This document shows, piece by piece, positions 7,990-15,831 of a DNA stretch of 64,000 nucleotides. The stretch comes from Capsulimonas corticalis (lineage in GTDB: Bacteria; Armatimonadota; Armatimonadia; Armatimonadales; Capsulimonadaceae). How positions within the stretch are numbered: position 1 is the stretch's first letter; each line of letters begins with the position of its first letter. The notes beneath the pieces are model-generated. The model was not told the DNA's origin. It searched no databases and was given only the letters and a program-made list of their open reading frames with translations. The translations under genes were made by a program, and so were the position numbers. The stretch is taken from contig NZ_AP025739.1 of assembly GCF_003574315.2 (NCBI RefSeq), positions 5,952,001-6,016,000 on the forward strand, read 5' to 3'.

Positions 7990-9612
7990 ATGATTGTCAA
8001 CAACGGAGATCTGCTGCCTCTCAGCCCCATGGAGACGCCCGCCAAGAACGCGGCGCCCCCAGCCGCGACACCGCCGCCAACGCCGCCGCCGGCGCAGGAC
8101 TTTGATTTCCTGGCGCAGATGCAGGATTCCAGCAGCAGCATCGATTCACTGCTGGCGGCCCGCGCCGAAGCCGAAGAAGCGGAAAAGCGCGCGAAGGCGG
8201 CCGGCGAAACGCCTCTCCCTTACCTGAAGGACGACAAGAAAGCAAAAGCGGCCTCACCCGCGCCTGCGCCAAAATCGATGGGCTTCACGATCGGCGGGTC
8301 CGCGGACGACGCGGATTCGCCCGCCGGAATGAGCTTTATCGGCAACGACTTGCGTCGTCTCTCCGACGCAACCGGCATGCAGTCCAACTCCTTCGAGGAG
8401 TACGCTCCGAAGGCCCAGGCCGCGCCGCCCCCATCCCAGAACCGAAGCGGCGAGCTGGACGATCTGCTGCCGCCGACCGCTCGCCCCGCCGCGCAGTCGA
8501 TCGGCGCCGATGAGGATCGCAAGGCTTACATCGAGCCGCCGCGCAGCCTGGTTGAAACGCATATCAATGAGCTGCTCCAGCGGACGGTGGAGTTCGGCGC
8601 ATCGGACCTGCATCTGACGACCGGCCTGCCGCCGATGGTCCGCAAGGACGGCCGCGTCACGCCGCTTCCCTACGACGCCGCCACGCCCCGCGAGGCGCAG
8701 CGCATGGTCTACGAAATCTTGACCACGGACCAGATCACCACGTACGAGCGCACCCACGAGCTGGACTTCTCCTATGGAGTCTCCGGTGTCGGCCGCTTCC
8801 GCTTCAACGTTTACCGCCAGCGCAGCTCGCTCGCCTGCGCCATGCGGGTCATTCCGAATAAGATTCCCAGCCTGGATCAGCTCAAGCTGCCGCCGGTCAT
8901 TCGCGAACTGACGCGCAAGCATTCCGGACTGGTCCTGGTGACCGGCCCGACCGGATCGGGAAAATCAACCACTATCGCCAGCATCATTGATGTGATCAAT
9001 GCGGAGCGCGAATCGCATATCCTGACGATTGAAGACCCCATTGAGTACCTGCATGGCCACAAAAAGAGCATGGTGAACCAGCGCGAACTCGGCGGCGACA
9101 CTCATTCCTTCAACAACGCCCTGCGCGCCGCCCTGCGTGAAGACCCGGACGTCATCCTCGTCGGCGAAATGCGCGACCTGGAAACGATCGCCGCCGCCAT
9201 CACGCTCGCCGAAACCGGCCACCTCGTGTTCGCCACCCTGCACACCCGCTCGGCCCCGGCAACCATCGACCGCATCGTGGACGTCTTCCCTGCCCACCAG
9301 CAGGAACAGATCCGCATCCAGCTCTCCACGAGCATCGAAGCCGTCATCGCCCAGCAGCTCATGCCCAAAATCGGCGGCGGCCGCGTCGCCGCCATCGAAA
9401 TCATGATCGCCACCAGCGCCCTGCGCAACTTGATCCGCGAAGGCAAAACCTATCAGATCAACTCCGTCATCGAAACCGGCCAGCAATACGGCATGCAGTC
9501 CATGGACCGCATGCTCGCCGAACTCCACCGAGGCGGAACCGTGACGTACGAAGAGGCGGCCACCCGCGCGATCGACCGCGAGAATTTCCAGAGGCTCGTG
9601 AAGGGGTATTGA
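7990..9612 (+). CDS. pilT: Type IV pilus retraction ATPase PilT with a long N-terminal extension
   Basis: 540 residues; typical PilT is about 340-380. Residues from about 187 onward are canonical: a PAS-like N domain (LLQRTVEFGASDLHLTTGLP), Walker A GPTGSGKST at about 319-327, Asp box ILTIEDPIEYLH, Walker B DVILVGEMRDLET, His box FATLHTRSAP and the AIRAG-like C-terminal helix region. The first ~186 residues are Pro/Ala/Ser-rich and charged, with a helical AARAEAEEAEKRAKAAG stretch, and look disordered. The start at 7990 has an AAGAGAAG site and no better downstream start before the core. PilT depolymerises the pilus by ATP hydrolysis. It is last in the pilBT pair; no terminator was seen before the next gene. 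Confidence 0.93.
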   Translation: MIVNNGDLLPLSPMETPAKNAAPPAATPPPTPPPAQDFDFLAQMQDSSSSIDSLLAARAEAEEAEKRAKAAGETPLPYLKDDKKAKAASPAPAPKSMGFTIGGSADDADSPAGMSFIGNDLRRLSDATGMQSNSFEEYAPKAQAAPPPSQNRSGELDDLLPPTARPAAQSIGADEDRKAYIEPPRSLVETHINELLQRTVEFGASDLHLTTGLPPMVRKDGRVTPLPYDAATPREAQRMVYEILTTDQITTYERTHELDFSYGVSGVGRFRFNVYRQRSSLACAMRVIPNKIPSLDQLKLPPVIRELTRKHSGLVLVTGPTGSGKSTTIASIIDVINAERESHILTIEDPIEYLHGHKKSMVNQRELGGDTHSFNNALRAALREDPDVILVGEMRDLETIAAAITLAETGHLVFATLHTRSAPATIDRIVDVFPAHQQEQIRIQLSTSIEAVIAQQLMPKIGGGRVAAIEIMIATSALRNLIREGKTYQINSVIETGQQYGMQSMDRMLAELHRGGTVTYEEAATRAIDRENFQRLVKGY

Positions 9613-9644
9613 TAAGACCGTGTCTTCTTCAACAGCTTCCGTGA

Positions 9645-9650
9645 TACAAT
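9645..9650 (+). promoter_or_regulatory. -10 element placing transcription start at the ATG (leaderless) of the first ATPase gene
   Basis: TACAAT preceded by TGA (extended -10) ends 5 nt before the ATG at 9656, so the predicted +1 falls at the start codon. No Shine-Dalgarno site is at usable spacing. Confidence 0.5.
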
Positions 9651-9655
9651 AGGAT

Positions 9656-10414
9656 ATGAAGAAGGCGCGGCCGGCTCAAGGTCCATTCATCCAAGAAGTG
9701 CTGCTGAACCGGGACCGCGTTCCATCATTTGACCAATACCCCTTCTCGCTGCCGCCGGTCCACTCCCTGACACGCCTCAAGCTGCATCCCCAAGTAACGT
9801 TTCTGATAGGCGAAAACGGCACGGGAAAATCCACACTGTTGGAGGCGATTGCCGTCGCCGCCGATCTCAACGCGGAAGGCGGCAGTCGAAACTTCAACTT
9901 CGCCACACGCGAATCCCATTCCGATCTTTCTGATTTCCTAACCCTCGTTCGCGGCTTCAGCCGCCCCACGGATAGCTTCTTCCTGCGAGCCGAGAGCTTC
10001 TTCAATGTCGCCACGACCGTGGAAGGTTATAACGTCACAGGCTACGGAGAACGCAGTCTGCACGAGCAATCCCACGGCGAATCGTTTATGTCACTTCTCA
10101 TACATCGCTTTCGTCAAGGCGGTTTCTATGTCCTGGATGAACCAGAAGCAGCGCTGTCGCCGCAGCGGCAAATGGCTCTGCTCGGCCGGATGCACGAGCT
10201 GATCCTGCAAGGATGTCAGTTCATCATCGCCACTCACTCTCCGATTTTGATGGCTTATCCCAATGCGTTAATCCTGGAGTTTTCAGCGAGCGGCATTCGA
10301 CCGATTGAGTACCGGGACACGGAGCACTATCGAATTACCAAGATGTTCTTAGACGACCCGGAGCGCATGCTCAATTTGTTGATGTCGCCATCCGGTGGGG
10401 AAAACCCAATATGA
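9656..10414 (+). CDS. AAA/ABC-type ATPase of the COG3910 kind, first of a tandem pair
   Basis: 252 residues with Walker A GENGTGKST at about 52-60, an ABC-signature-like SHGES (within LHEQSHGESFMSLL), Walker B FYVLDEPEAALSP and a switch histidine IIATHSPIL. This layout matches the predicted-ATPase family COG3910 (RecF/SMC-like head without a long coiled coil, or AAA_21). The family's biological role is unknown. Related ATPases often partner nucleases in OLD-type defence, but no nuclease gene is adjacent here. The start codon is probably leaderless. Its stop overlaps the next start (ATGA). The N-terminal 68 residues differ from those of the next gene at only three positions, so it arose by tandem duplication. 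Confidence 0.85.
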   Translation: MKKARPAQGPFIQEVLLNRDRVPSFDQYPFSLPPVHSLTRLKLHPQVTFLIGENGTGKSTLLEAIAVAADLNAEGGSRNFNFATRESHSDLSDFLTLVRGFSRPTDSFFLRAESFFNVATTVEGYNVTGYGERSLHEQSHGESFMSLLIHRFRQGGFYVLDEPEAALSPQRQMALLGRMHELILQGCQFIIATHSPILMAYPNALILEFSASGIRPIEYRDTEHYRITKMFLDDPERMLNLLMSPSGGENPI

Positions 10415-11199
10415 AGAAGGCGAGGCCGGTTCAAGGCCCATTTATCCACGAAGTGCTGCTGAACCGCGACCGCGTTCCATCATTCGACCAATACCCCTTC
10501 TCGCTGCCGCCAGTTCGCTCACTGACGCGGCTTAAATTGCACCCCCAGGTAACCTTTCTCATCGGCGAGAACGGCACAGGGAAATCGACGCTGCTGGAGG
10601 CCATCGCCGTCGCCACTGGGCTAAACCCAGAGGGCGGCGGGCGCAACTTCAATTATTCAACACGAGATTCCCATTCGAGCCTTGGTGAATGTTTGACGCT
10701 TGTGAAGGGATTATCCCGACCACGCACATCTTATTTTTTCCGAGCGGAAAGCTATTTTACGGTTGCTACGGAAATCGAGCGGTTAGATCAAAACGAACCC
10801 GGTTCATACAAACCGCCGCCAATCATTGACGCGTATGGCGGCAAATCGCTGCACGAACAATCCCACGGCGAATCGTTCATGGCGCTGCTCGTACATCGTT
10901 TAGGCGGGGGCGGTCTTTACCTCTTTGACGAACCAGAGGCGGCGCTGTCGCCACAGCGACAGCTCGGGTTGCTGCGACGAATGCATCAGCTTCTCCAGCA
11001 AGGCTGCCAGTTCATCATCGCGACGCATTCGCCGATTCTGATGGCCTATCCCGACGCGGCGATTTTGCAGTTTTCATCGGAAGGAATACAAAGGACGGAG
11101 TATCGGGACACGGAGCATTACCAAATCACGAAGACGTTTCTGGACGATCCAGAGCGCATGCTTGCTTTGCTGATGTCCGACGACGAAACGGCCCGCTGA
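10411..11199 (+). CDS. AAA/ABC-type ATPase of the COG3910 kind, second of a tandem pair
   Basis: 262 residues with the same architecture as its neighbour: GENGTGKST, LHEQSHGESFMALL, LYLFDEPEAALSP and IIATHSPIL. It is 10 residues longer because the segment between the RAES(Y/F)F element and the SHGES signature holds an extra Pro/Asn/Tyr-containing loop. The ends of the two proteins (SFDQYPFSLPPV and YRDTEHYQITK) are strongly conserved while the middle has diverged, suggesting selection on the ATPase core with specialisation of the lid. The 4-nt ATGA overlap implies coupled, perhaps stoichiometric, synthesis. A heterodimer of the two heads is a reasonable inference because ABC-type heads work as dimers. 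A strong hairpin overlaps the stop codon. Confidence 0.85.
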   Translation: MKKARPVQGPFIHEVLLNRDRVPSFDQYPFSLPPVRSLTRLKLHPQVTFLIGENGTGKSTLLEAIAVATGLNPEGGGRNFNYSTRDSHSSLGECLTLVKGLSRPRTSYFFRAESYFTVATEIERLDQNEPGSYKPPPIIDAYGGKSLHEQSHGESFMALLVHRLGGGGLYLFDEPEAALSPQRQLGLLRRMHQLLQQGCQFIIATHSPILMAYPDAAILQFSSEGIQRTEYRDTEHYQITKTFLDDPERMLALLMSDDETAR

Positions 11200-11220
11200 G
11201 CATTGTCAGCGGGCCGTTTC
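11185..11220. terminator. Perfect 15-bp hairpin terminator between convergent genes
   Basis: GAAACGGCCCGCTGA (11185-11199) pairs perfectly with TCAGCGGGCCGTTTC (11206-11220) around a 6-nt loop. The ascending arm includes the stop codon of the second ATPase gene. T/A tracts flank both sides, so it probably serves both strands. Confidence 0.85.
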
Positions 11221-11242
11221 ATGAACGTGATCGAACGTCGGA

Positions 11243-11515
11243 CTATTTCTTTTTGAGCATGTGGTGCGCGGCCACGCCGGCGACGACGCCGGTCGCGATG
11301 GGATGACGAGCCGCGAGGCTATGGCCGCCCTTGGCGGCGGACTTCTTCGCCATGTGATGCGCGACAAGGCCCGCGCCGACGCCGGCGGCGGTCGGATGCT
11401 TGTGAAGAACGCCGGCCTGGGCGGGAGTCGCCACAAAGGCGGGAACGGCGAGCGCGATCGATGCGGACAGAATCGCGGCGGCGCGAAGCCGGCGCGTGAT
11501 GGTTGTATTTCTCAT
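11243..11515 (-). CDS. Small secreted His-rich protein with an internal duplication
   Basis: 90 residues. A Sec signal peptide (basic MRNTTITRRLRAAA, hydrophobic core to about residue 34, cleavage after PAQA) is followed by a mature part of about 56 residues. The mature part contains two copies of HP(T/I)A(A/T)GV-x-AG-xx-AHHM-x-KK separated by a Ser/Ala/Gly/His linker. No family is recognised. The glycine-spaced repeats could form a short membrane-associated helical pair, and the paired histidines could bind metal; both are guesses. The ATG at 11515 is the only start that gives a full signal peptide. It is convergent with the ATPase pair. Confidence 0.7.
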   Translation of the reverse strand: MRNTTITRRLRAAAILSASIALAVPAFVATPAQAGVLHKHPTAAGVGAGLVAHHMAKKSAAKGGHSLAARHPIATGVVAGVAAHHMLKKK

Positions 11516-11655
11516 AGATTGGATAGCGCGCGCCGAGGCCGAATCGTTCCCTATTCGGAATGAAGGGTCCGCATGGAGGCAGGAGATCGAGACGGCGCCG
11601 GCGAACAGGCAGGCATGGCCGGGACCTCTTTTCAGTCGCCTTTGGAGGTATTTTG

Positions 11656-12615
11656 ATGCCCACCCTCAAGTTGATTGCGCCGAGCGCACTGCTGTTCGCG
11701 GCGATTGTCTCGCCTCAATTCGCTGGGCCGGCGCGCGCCGGAATTCCCTCTCCTCCCAATCCCAAATACCAGCGGGTATTCGCTCAGGACTTTTCAAAGA
11801 TAAAGTCGCTGGCCGTGGCGCCGCATCTGATCGAAGACGGGGTCTGGATCGCGCATACGCCGTCCTACTCGGACTGGTTTACCTTCGCGGACCCCGGACC
11901 GGACGGGCACCCGTTCAGCCTCGGACATGGATATCTGACCATTCGGGTCCAGAAGGATGGGCACGACCCCAATAACTGGTTCAGCGGTTATAGCGGCGGA
12001 CTGCTGTCGTCCATGGACGAGCACGGCAAGGGCTTCGCCCAGCAGTACGGCTACTTCGAGGCATCCATGCAGGTCCCGGGAACTCCGAATACATGGCCCG
12101 GGTTCTGGCTGCTCGACGCGCCCACGCTCACGGATAAGACCCTCCCGAACGGCTGCGAGATCGACATCACCGAATCGTATGGAAACTATGGAACCGGGCC
12201 GGGGCAAATGCCGCCCGGTCAGCCGAACAAAGACGGACTCGCATGGCATGATTGGGGACACAACGGGACCGCCACCAAAAGCAATGGGATCTTTGTGGAC
12301 GGAGTGGGACTGAACACCGGCTTCCACACCTATGGAGTGGATATCGAGCCCGATACGATCACCTGGTACCTCGACCGCAAATCCGTCTGGACTGTGCCGA
12401 CGTTCGAGTCCGCACGTCGGCCAATGTTCGTACTGGTCAACCTCGCGCTCGGCGGCGGCACGCACAACAGCGCCGACGGCGGCAGCTATGATTGGTCACT
12501 CACGCCGATCCCATCGGATTTGAAGGTGAAGTATATCGCGGTCTGGGCCAGCCCTAACAGCCCCAATTACAAAGGCAAACCAGGGACGGCGCCCAACAAG
12601 AAAGAAAGCAAATAG
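11656..12615 (+). CDS. Secreted glycoside hydrolase family 16 (beta-glucanase-like)
   Basis: 319 residues from the ATG at 11656, which has a perfect GGAGGT site 6 nt upstream. A signal peptide (MPTLKLIAPSALLFAAIVSP, cleavage near ARA) precedes a single beta-jelly-roll domain. The GH16 catalytic signature ExDxxE is present as EIDITES inside NGCEIDITES; the two Glu are nucleophile and acid/base. FGYFEASMQVP-like sequence (here QQYGYFEASMQVP) and WPGFWLLDA are further GH16 landmarks. The C terminus has the expected VLVNLALGGG strand. Substrates of the family include laminarin, lichenan, agar and carrageenan; which one applies here is not readable. No carbohydrate-binding module is present. The protein is exported to periplasm or medium. 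Confidence 0.9.
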   Translation: MPTLKLIAPSALLFAAIVSPQFAGPARAGIPSPPNPKYQRVFAQDFSKIKSLAVAPHLIEDGVWIAHTPSYSDWFTFADPGPDGHPFSLGHGYLTIRVQKDGHDPNNWFSGYSGGLLSSMDEHGKGFAQQYGYFEASMQVPGTPNTWPGFWLLDAPTLTDKTLPNGCEIDITESYGNYGTGPGQMPPGQPNKDGLAWHDWGHNGTATKSNGIFVDGVGLNTGFHTYGVDIEPDTITWYLDRKSVWTVPTFESARRPMFVLVNLALGGGTHNSADGGSYDWSLTPIPSDLKVKYIAVWASPNSPNYKGKPGTAPNKKESK

Positions 12616-12625
12616 ACGCCAAAAG

Positions 12626-12658
12626 GCCGCTTCGCGCATCGCGCGAAGCGGCTTTTTT
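12626..12658. terminator. Bidirectional Rho-independent terminator
   Basis: GCCGCTTCGCGC (12626-12637) pairs perfectly with GCGCGAAGCGGC (12641-12652) over a 3-nt loop, followed by six T. An A-tract on the left side gives T's on the minus strand. It lies between the convergent GH16 gene and the large secreted protein. Confidence 0.9.
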
Positions 12659-12673
12659 GATATGAGGCGCGGA

Positions 12674-14890
12674 CTATGGGTGCTGCCACCACATTGTCAG
12701 CGATCCGGCGCTGGGGCCGGCGGCGTTGTCGTAGATTCGGTCGTTCTCGTGACCGGAGAGGATGACGGCGGAGGCGTAGTTCCAGCCGCCGCTATGCCCC
12801 GCGCTGGTGTTGGCGCTGAACCAGGCGTTCAGGTTCGGAATCCCAAGCCCCGCAAGCCACGCGAAGCTCGGTCCGGCGTTATTGTAAATGCCTACCGTGG
12901 TGCGCGCGCCATATGTGCCGCGCAGCCCTTGGAACACATTGAACCAGACATCAAACGGCCCGGCCGGCGATTGGTAGAAGTTGCCATACGCATCTCCGGG
13001 CGCCGGAATGGAATCACAGGTATGCCAGATAACATACGCCGTTTTTCCATTCGTTCCATTATGGGCGCCGTATCCGGGAAGTGTTCGGTAATCGATCAGA
13101 TCGCCGTTATTACTGTATGTCGTCGAAAGCCATGGCGCGCCGTGACCTTCATAAAGAACGACATGATTCTGGCCAACGTAATATCGACTGTTGTCGGCCA
13201 CCCCATCCGCAGGATCATTTTCCCATAGCCACGGGTGGTCCCAGTAGTACTGATTGAAGTTAACCGGCTGATGCCAGCCAAATCCCAGGATACTCGAAAC
13301 CGCATTGGACGTATCGAGATTGGTATGGAATCCCCAGGCGTCCTGCAGAAACCGATTGTCGCCTCGAACGACGTAAACGCCGTAATCCAGAGTGGATGCT
13401 CCGCCGTTCGGAGACGGGTTCAGGAAGTCGGACGCTACGGACGCTCGTGTGGAGACTGGTTCGGTCACGGGATTATCGTTGATCGGGGTGTTATTGATTG
13501 CTTCAGGGGAAGCATTGGAAGCGGGGATTACAAACGTCTGACCGCTCGCTTCACCGTCGCCGGTCCGGAACTCCACCTGGAATCGATACACCGGCTGTAC
13601 GTACTTTAGCCCCTGCTCTAGATAGACGAAGTCGAAATTGACCAGTCGATACTGCACTTTAGGGTCGCTTCGGCGCAGAAGGCCAATGAGCGCTCCCAGT
13701 TCCCGGCTGAACTCGCCCGCCGCCTGGCTGTAGGGCTTCCAATCCACATGCATGGCGTCGTAATTGATCGGACGTATCGTTCGCACGGCGCCAATGGCGC
13801 CCTTGCCGCCCAGATCCACGGAGAGAAGGGAATACGGTCCGACAACACGCAGACCATCCACCTGACGGAAGAAGTTAACGGTGCGCATGACGTCCTGACC
13901 CACAGGCTTATCTCCCGCCTTGGCGGCCGCGCCCGTCGCAGTCGTGACAACCTCCCCATCCAGCAGAACGCCGGTGCGAACCGCCGGCAGCAATTCATAC
14001 TGCTGAAGGAAACTCAAAGCGTTTTTGACGACGCCGCGCGGGTCTGGAGCTTTGTCCGTCGTCAGCGCAAGATTGGGCTCAAAGACAAAGCGGCCGTCAC
14101 TCAAATCGCTGATGACTCGGACGCTGCCGTCGCCATCCACAAAGACCTGCGAACGGGAATCACGATTCGCACCGCTCGGCGTAAGTTTCTGGAGTGTGGC
14201 AAATTTATTGACCAGAGACGAATTCAGATCGGGGCCTGCAAGCTGGAAGATATGGTATGTGGCCGCTGCGGTGATCGGAGAGGGAGCGGCGGTGACGACG
14301 CGCGCCGTTCCGGCGACCGCGCCCGTGGGAAATACCGCCTGGATCGTGGTTACTCCGCTCAAGACGTAAGACCGCGCGTTCGTCTTGATCATCGCGAATC
14401 GTGTATCGGCTCCTGGATGCACCTGAGAGTTGGGAGACGAAAACACAAATCCAAGGGTGTCCGCCATCGTGCTGCGCCATGTTACCTGCGGAGCGTTGAC
14501 GCCTACGCCATCGTTGCGCCAGTCGACATCCGTTGTCGCAGGGCCAAAGTCGCTGCGTGTCACCAGGATCAAATTTGCCGTGGAAGAGGCGTCATTTGTC
14601 ACATGAACGTAAAAGTCCAATGAACCACTGACAGTCTCGCGAACGACGCGATCCTGAACAGTTCCGGAAGCGACGATGGCTCCGCCCGGACCGACAATCT
14701 GAAACGGAATGTTGGTATCGCGAATCACGGTTCCCGCGAGTTCGGGACGCACCGTGGAATTTGTTCCGGGCACGAGGACCGTTGATCCAGGCCCAATTGG
14801 CGCGGCGTGAGCCGCGATCATACCAAAGCAGGAAATCACGGCGGCAACGCCGATGATCTTATGCGCCTGCGGTAAACTTCTGTGTTGCAT
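12674..14890 (-). CDS. Large secreted protein of unknown function, DUF6345-like C-terminal region
   Basis: 738 residues. A signal peptide (to about residue 29, AAHA) is followed by a beta-rich region resembling extracellular adhesion or fibronectin-like domains (residues ~30-220). A middle region contains LLDGEVVTTATG and KPVGQDVMRTVNFFRQVDG. The C-terminal third is rich in Trp, Tyr, His and Asn, with YEGHGAPW, YVIWHTCDS, FQGLRGTYGA and a final ILSGHENDRIYDNA. GHG plus WHTC in this spacing suggests a caspase/gingipain-like or DUF6345-type fold with His/Cys residues, but I cannot confirm a catalytic pair. GGAGG precedes the ATG. It is divergent from the general-stress gene. The function is unknown; peptidase activity would be speculation. 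Confidence 0.6.
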   Translation of the reverse strand: MQHRSLPQAHKIIGVAAVISCFGMIAAHAAPIGPGSTVLVPGTNSTVRPELAGTVIRDTNIPFQIVGPGGAIVASGTVQDRVVRETVSGSLDFYVHVTNDASSTANLILVTRSDFGPATTDVDWRNDGVGVNAPQVTWRSTMADTLGFVFSSPNSQVHPGADTRFAMIKTNARSYVLSGVTTIQAVFPTGAVAGTARVVTAAPSPITAAATYHIFQLAGPDLNSSLVNKFATLQKLTPSGANRDSRSQVFVDGDGSVRVISDLSDGRFVFEPNLALTTDKAPDPRGVVKNALSFLQQYELLPAVRTGVLLDGEVVTTATGAAAKAGDKPVGQDVMRTVNFFRQVDGLRVVGPYSLLSVDLGGKGAIGAVRTIRPINYDAMHVDWKPYSQAAGEFSRELGALIGLLRRSDPKVQYRLVNFDFVYLEQGLKYVQPVYRFQVEFRTGDGEASGQTFVIPASNASPEAINNTPINDNPVTEPVSTRASVASDFLNPSPNGGASTLDYGVYVVRGDNRFLQDAWGFHTNLDTSNAVSSILGFGWHQPVNFNQYYWDHPWLWENDPADGVADNSRYYVGQNHVVLYEGHGAPWLSTTYSNNGDLIDYRTLPGYGAHNGTNGKTAYVIWHTCDSIPAPGDAYGNFYQSPAGPFDVWFNVFQGLRGTYGARTTVGIYNNAGPSFAWLAGLGIPNLNAWFSANTSAGHSGGWNYASAVILSGHENDRIYDNAAGPSAGSLTMWWQHP

Positions 14891-15200
14891 AAATCCTCCA
14901 ATGGATTGTGATTATTGCGAATACAAAATCAATTTTTATCGACGTTGACGCGGGAGTTTTCGCGCGGCGACATCGCCTGACTTCGCGCAATGCAGTGGAT
15001 AAACGCATAATCCATGCCAAGTGCCTGGTAAAAATACGAGCTTACGCCCAAACATCAGCAATCGTCATTTTCCAGAAGCATACAGCCATAAAAACGAGTT
15101 TGCGCTCGCGCATAAGCGGGTAAATGATCGTGGACATCCTCCCGACCGTCACGAACCGAAGCGAACTACCTATGGCGGCGAGGGGAGAAGGAGAACAATC
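14891..15200. other. 310-nt intergenic region between divergent genes
   Basis: Locally AT-rich. It holds the leader of the minus-strand secreted protein (GGAGG just above its ATG) and, on the plus strand, a SigB-like promoter candidate at 15098-15123. No ORF with coding character and no hairpin terminator is seen. Confidence 0.6.
15098..15123 (+). promoter_or_regulatory. Candidate SigB/SigF-type promoter for the general-stress gene
   Basis: GTTTGC, 14 nt, then GGGTAA matches the Bacillus sigma-B consensus (GTTTAA, 12-15 nt, GGGTAT) in its core bases. It lies 77 nt upstream of a YflT-like gene. No good sigma70 promoter is visible in the same interval. That the sigma factor at 18881 uses it is inference. 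Confidence 0.45.
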
Positions 15201-15728
15201 ATGGCGGATCTGATTACCGGACTGTTCCGTGACCGCGCTTCCGCAGAGCGCGCGGTCGCTGACTTAGAAGCATTGGGATATCGTCAAAGCGATATCAGCG
15301 TGATTATTCGCGATGAAACGGCGCGCCGTGAGTTCACGGAAGCGACCGGAACGAAAGCCACCGAAGGCGCCGGCGTTGGCGCCGCGATTGGCGGCACTCT
15401 GGGCGCGATCGTCGCGGCCCTCACGGCGACAGGCAGCGTCGCGGCGATCGCCGCGACCGGCGGCGCGGCGATCCCGCTCGTGGCCGGTCCTCTGGCGGCG
15501 GCTCTGGCCGGCGCGGGCGCGGGCGGCCTGGGCGGCGGCATTATCGGCGCCCTGGTCGGCGCGGGTATCCCCGAGGAAACCGCGCGGACCTATGAGACTG
15601 GCCTCGCGAGCGGCGGCATTCTGGTCGGAGTCCACGCGGACGCCGCCAATGCGGCGCGTGTCCGGCAGGCGCTCATCTCCGAAGGCGCCGTGGACGTGCA
15701 AGGCCAACTGGCCGGCGCGACGCTGTAA
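15201..15728 (+). CDS. General stress protein 17M/YflT-like protein
   Basis: 175 residues. The N terminus (LITGLFRDRASAERAVADLE, then GYRQSDISVIIRD) is the ferredoxin-like YflT/GSP17M domain. A Gly/Ala-rich central region of about 80 residues (TGAGVGAAIGGTLGAIVAAL-type, several glycine-zipper repeats) is likely membrane-inserting. A second small alpha/beta half follows (GGILVGVHADAANAARVRQA). Proteins with this arrangement are common in stress regulons controlled by SigB-like factors; the biochemical role is unknown. The ATG at 15201 follows a GAGAAGGAG site. A candidate SigB-type promoter is upstream and a hairpin terminator is downstream, so it is monocistronic. Confidence 0.8.
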   Translation: MADLITGLFRDRASAERAVADLEALGYRQSDISVIIRDETARREFTEATGTKATEGAGVGAAIGGTLGAIVAALTATGSVAAIAATGGAAIPLVAGPLAAALAGAGAGGLGGGIIGALVGAGIPEETARTYETGLASGGILVGVHADAANAARVRQALISEGAVDVQGQLAGATL

Positions 15729-15763
15729 CCGTTGCAAAACTTGTAACGCTCGCGTACTGACAG

Positions 15764-15800
15764 ATCGGCCGGCGGTGAATTCCGCCGGCCGATTTCTTTT
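15764..15800 (+). terminator. Rho-independent terminator after the stress gene
   Basis: ATCGGCCGGCGG (15764-15775) pairs perfectly with CCGCCGGCCGAT (15782-15793) over a 6-nt loop and is followed by TTCTTTT. Confidence 0.9.
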
Positions 15801-15819
15801 GCTTGCTCCCGACCTCTGG

Positions 15820-15825
15820 TACAAT
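15820..15825 (+). promoter_or_regulatory. -10 element of a leaderless promoter
   Basis: TGG TACAAT (extended -10) ends 6 nt before the ATG at 15832, so the predicted +1 is the A of the start codon. There is no Shine-Dalgarno site in between. Confidence 0.55.
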
Positions 15826-15831
15826 CCTCCC

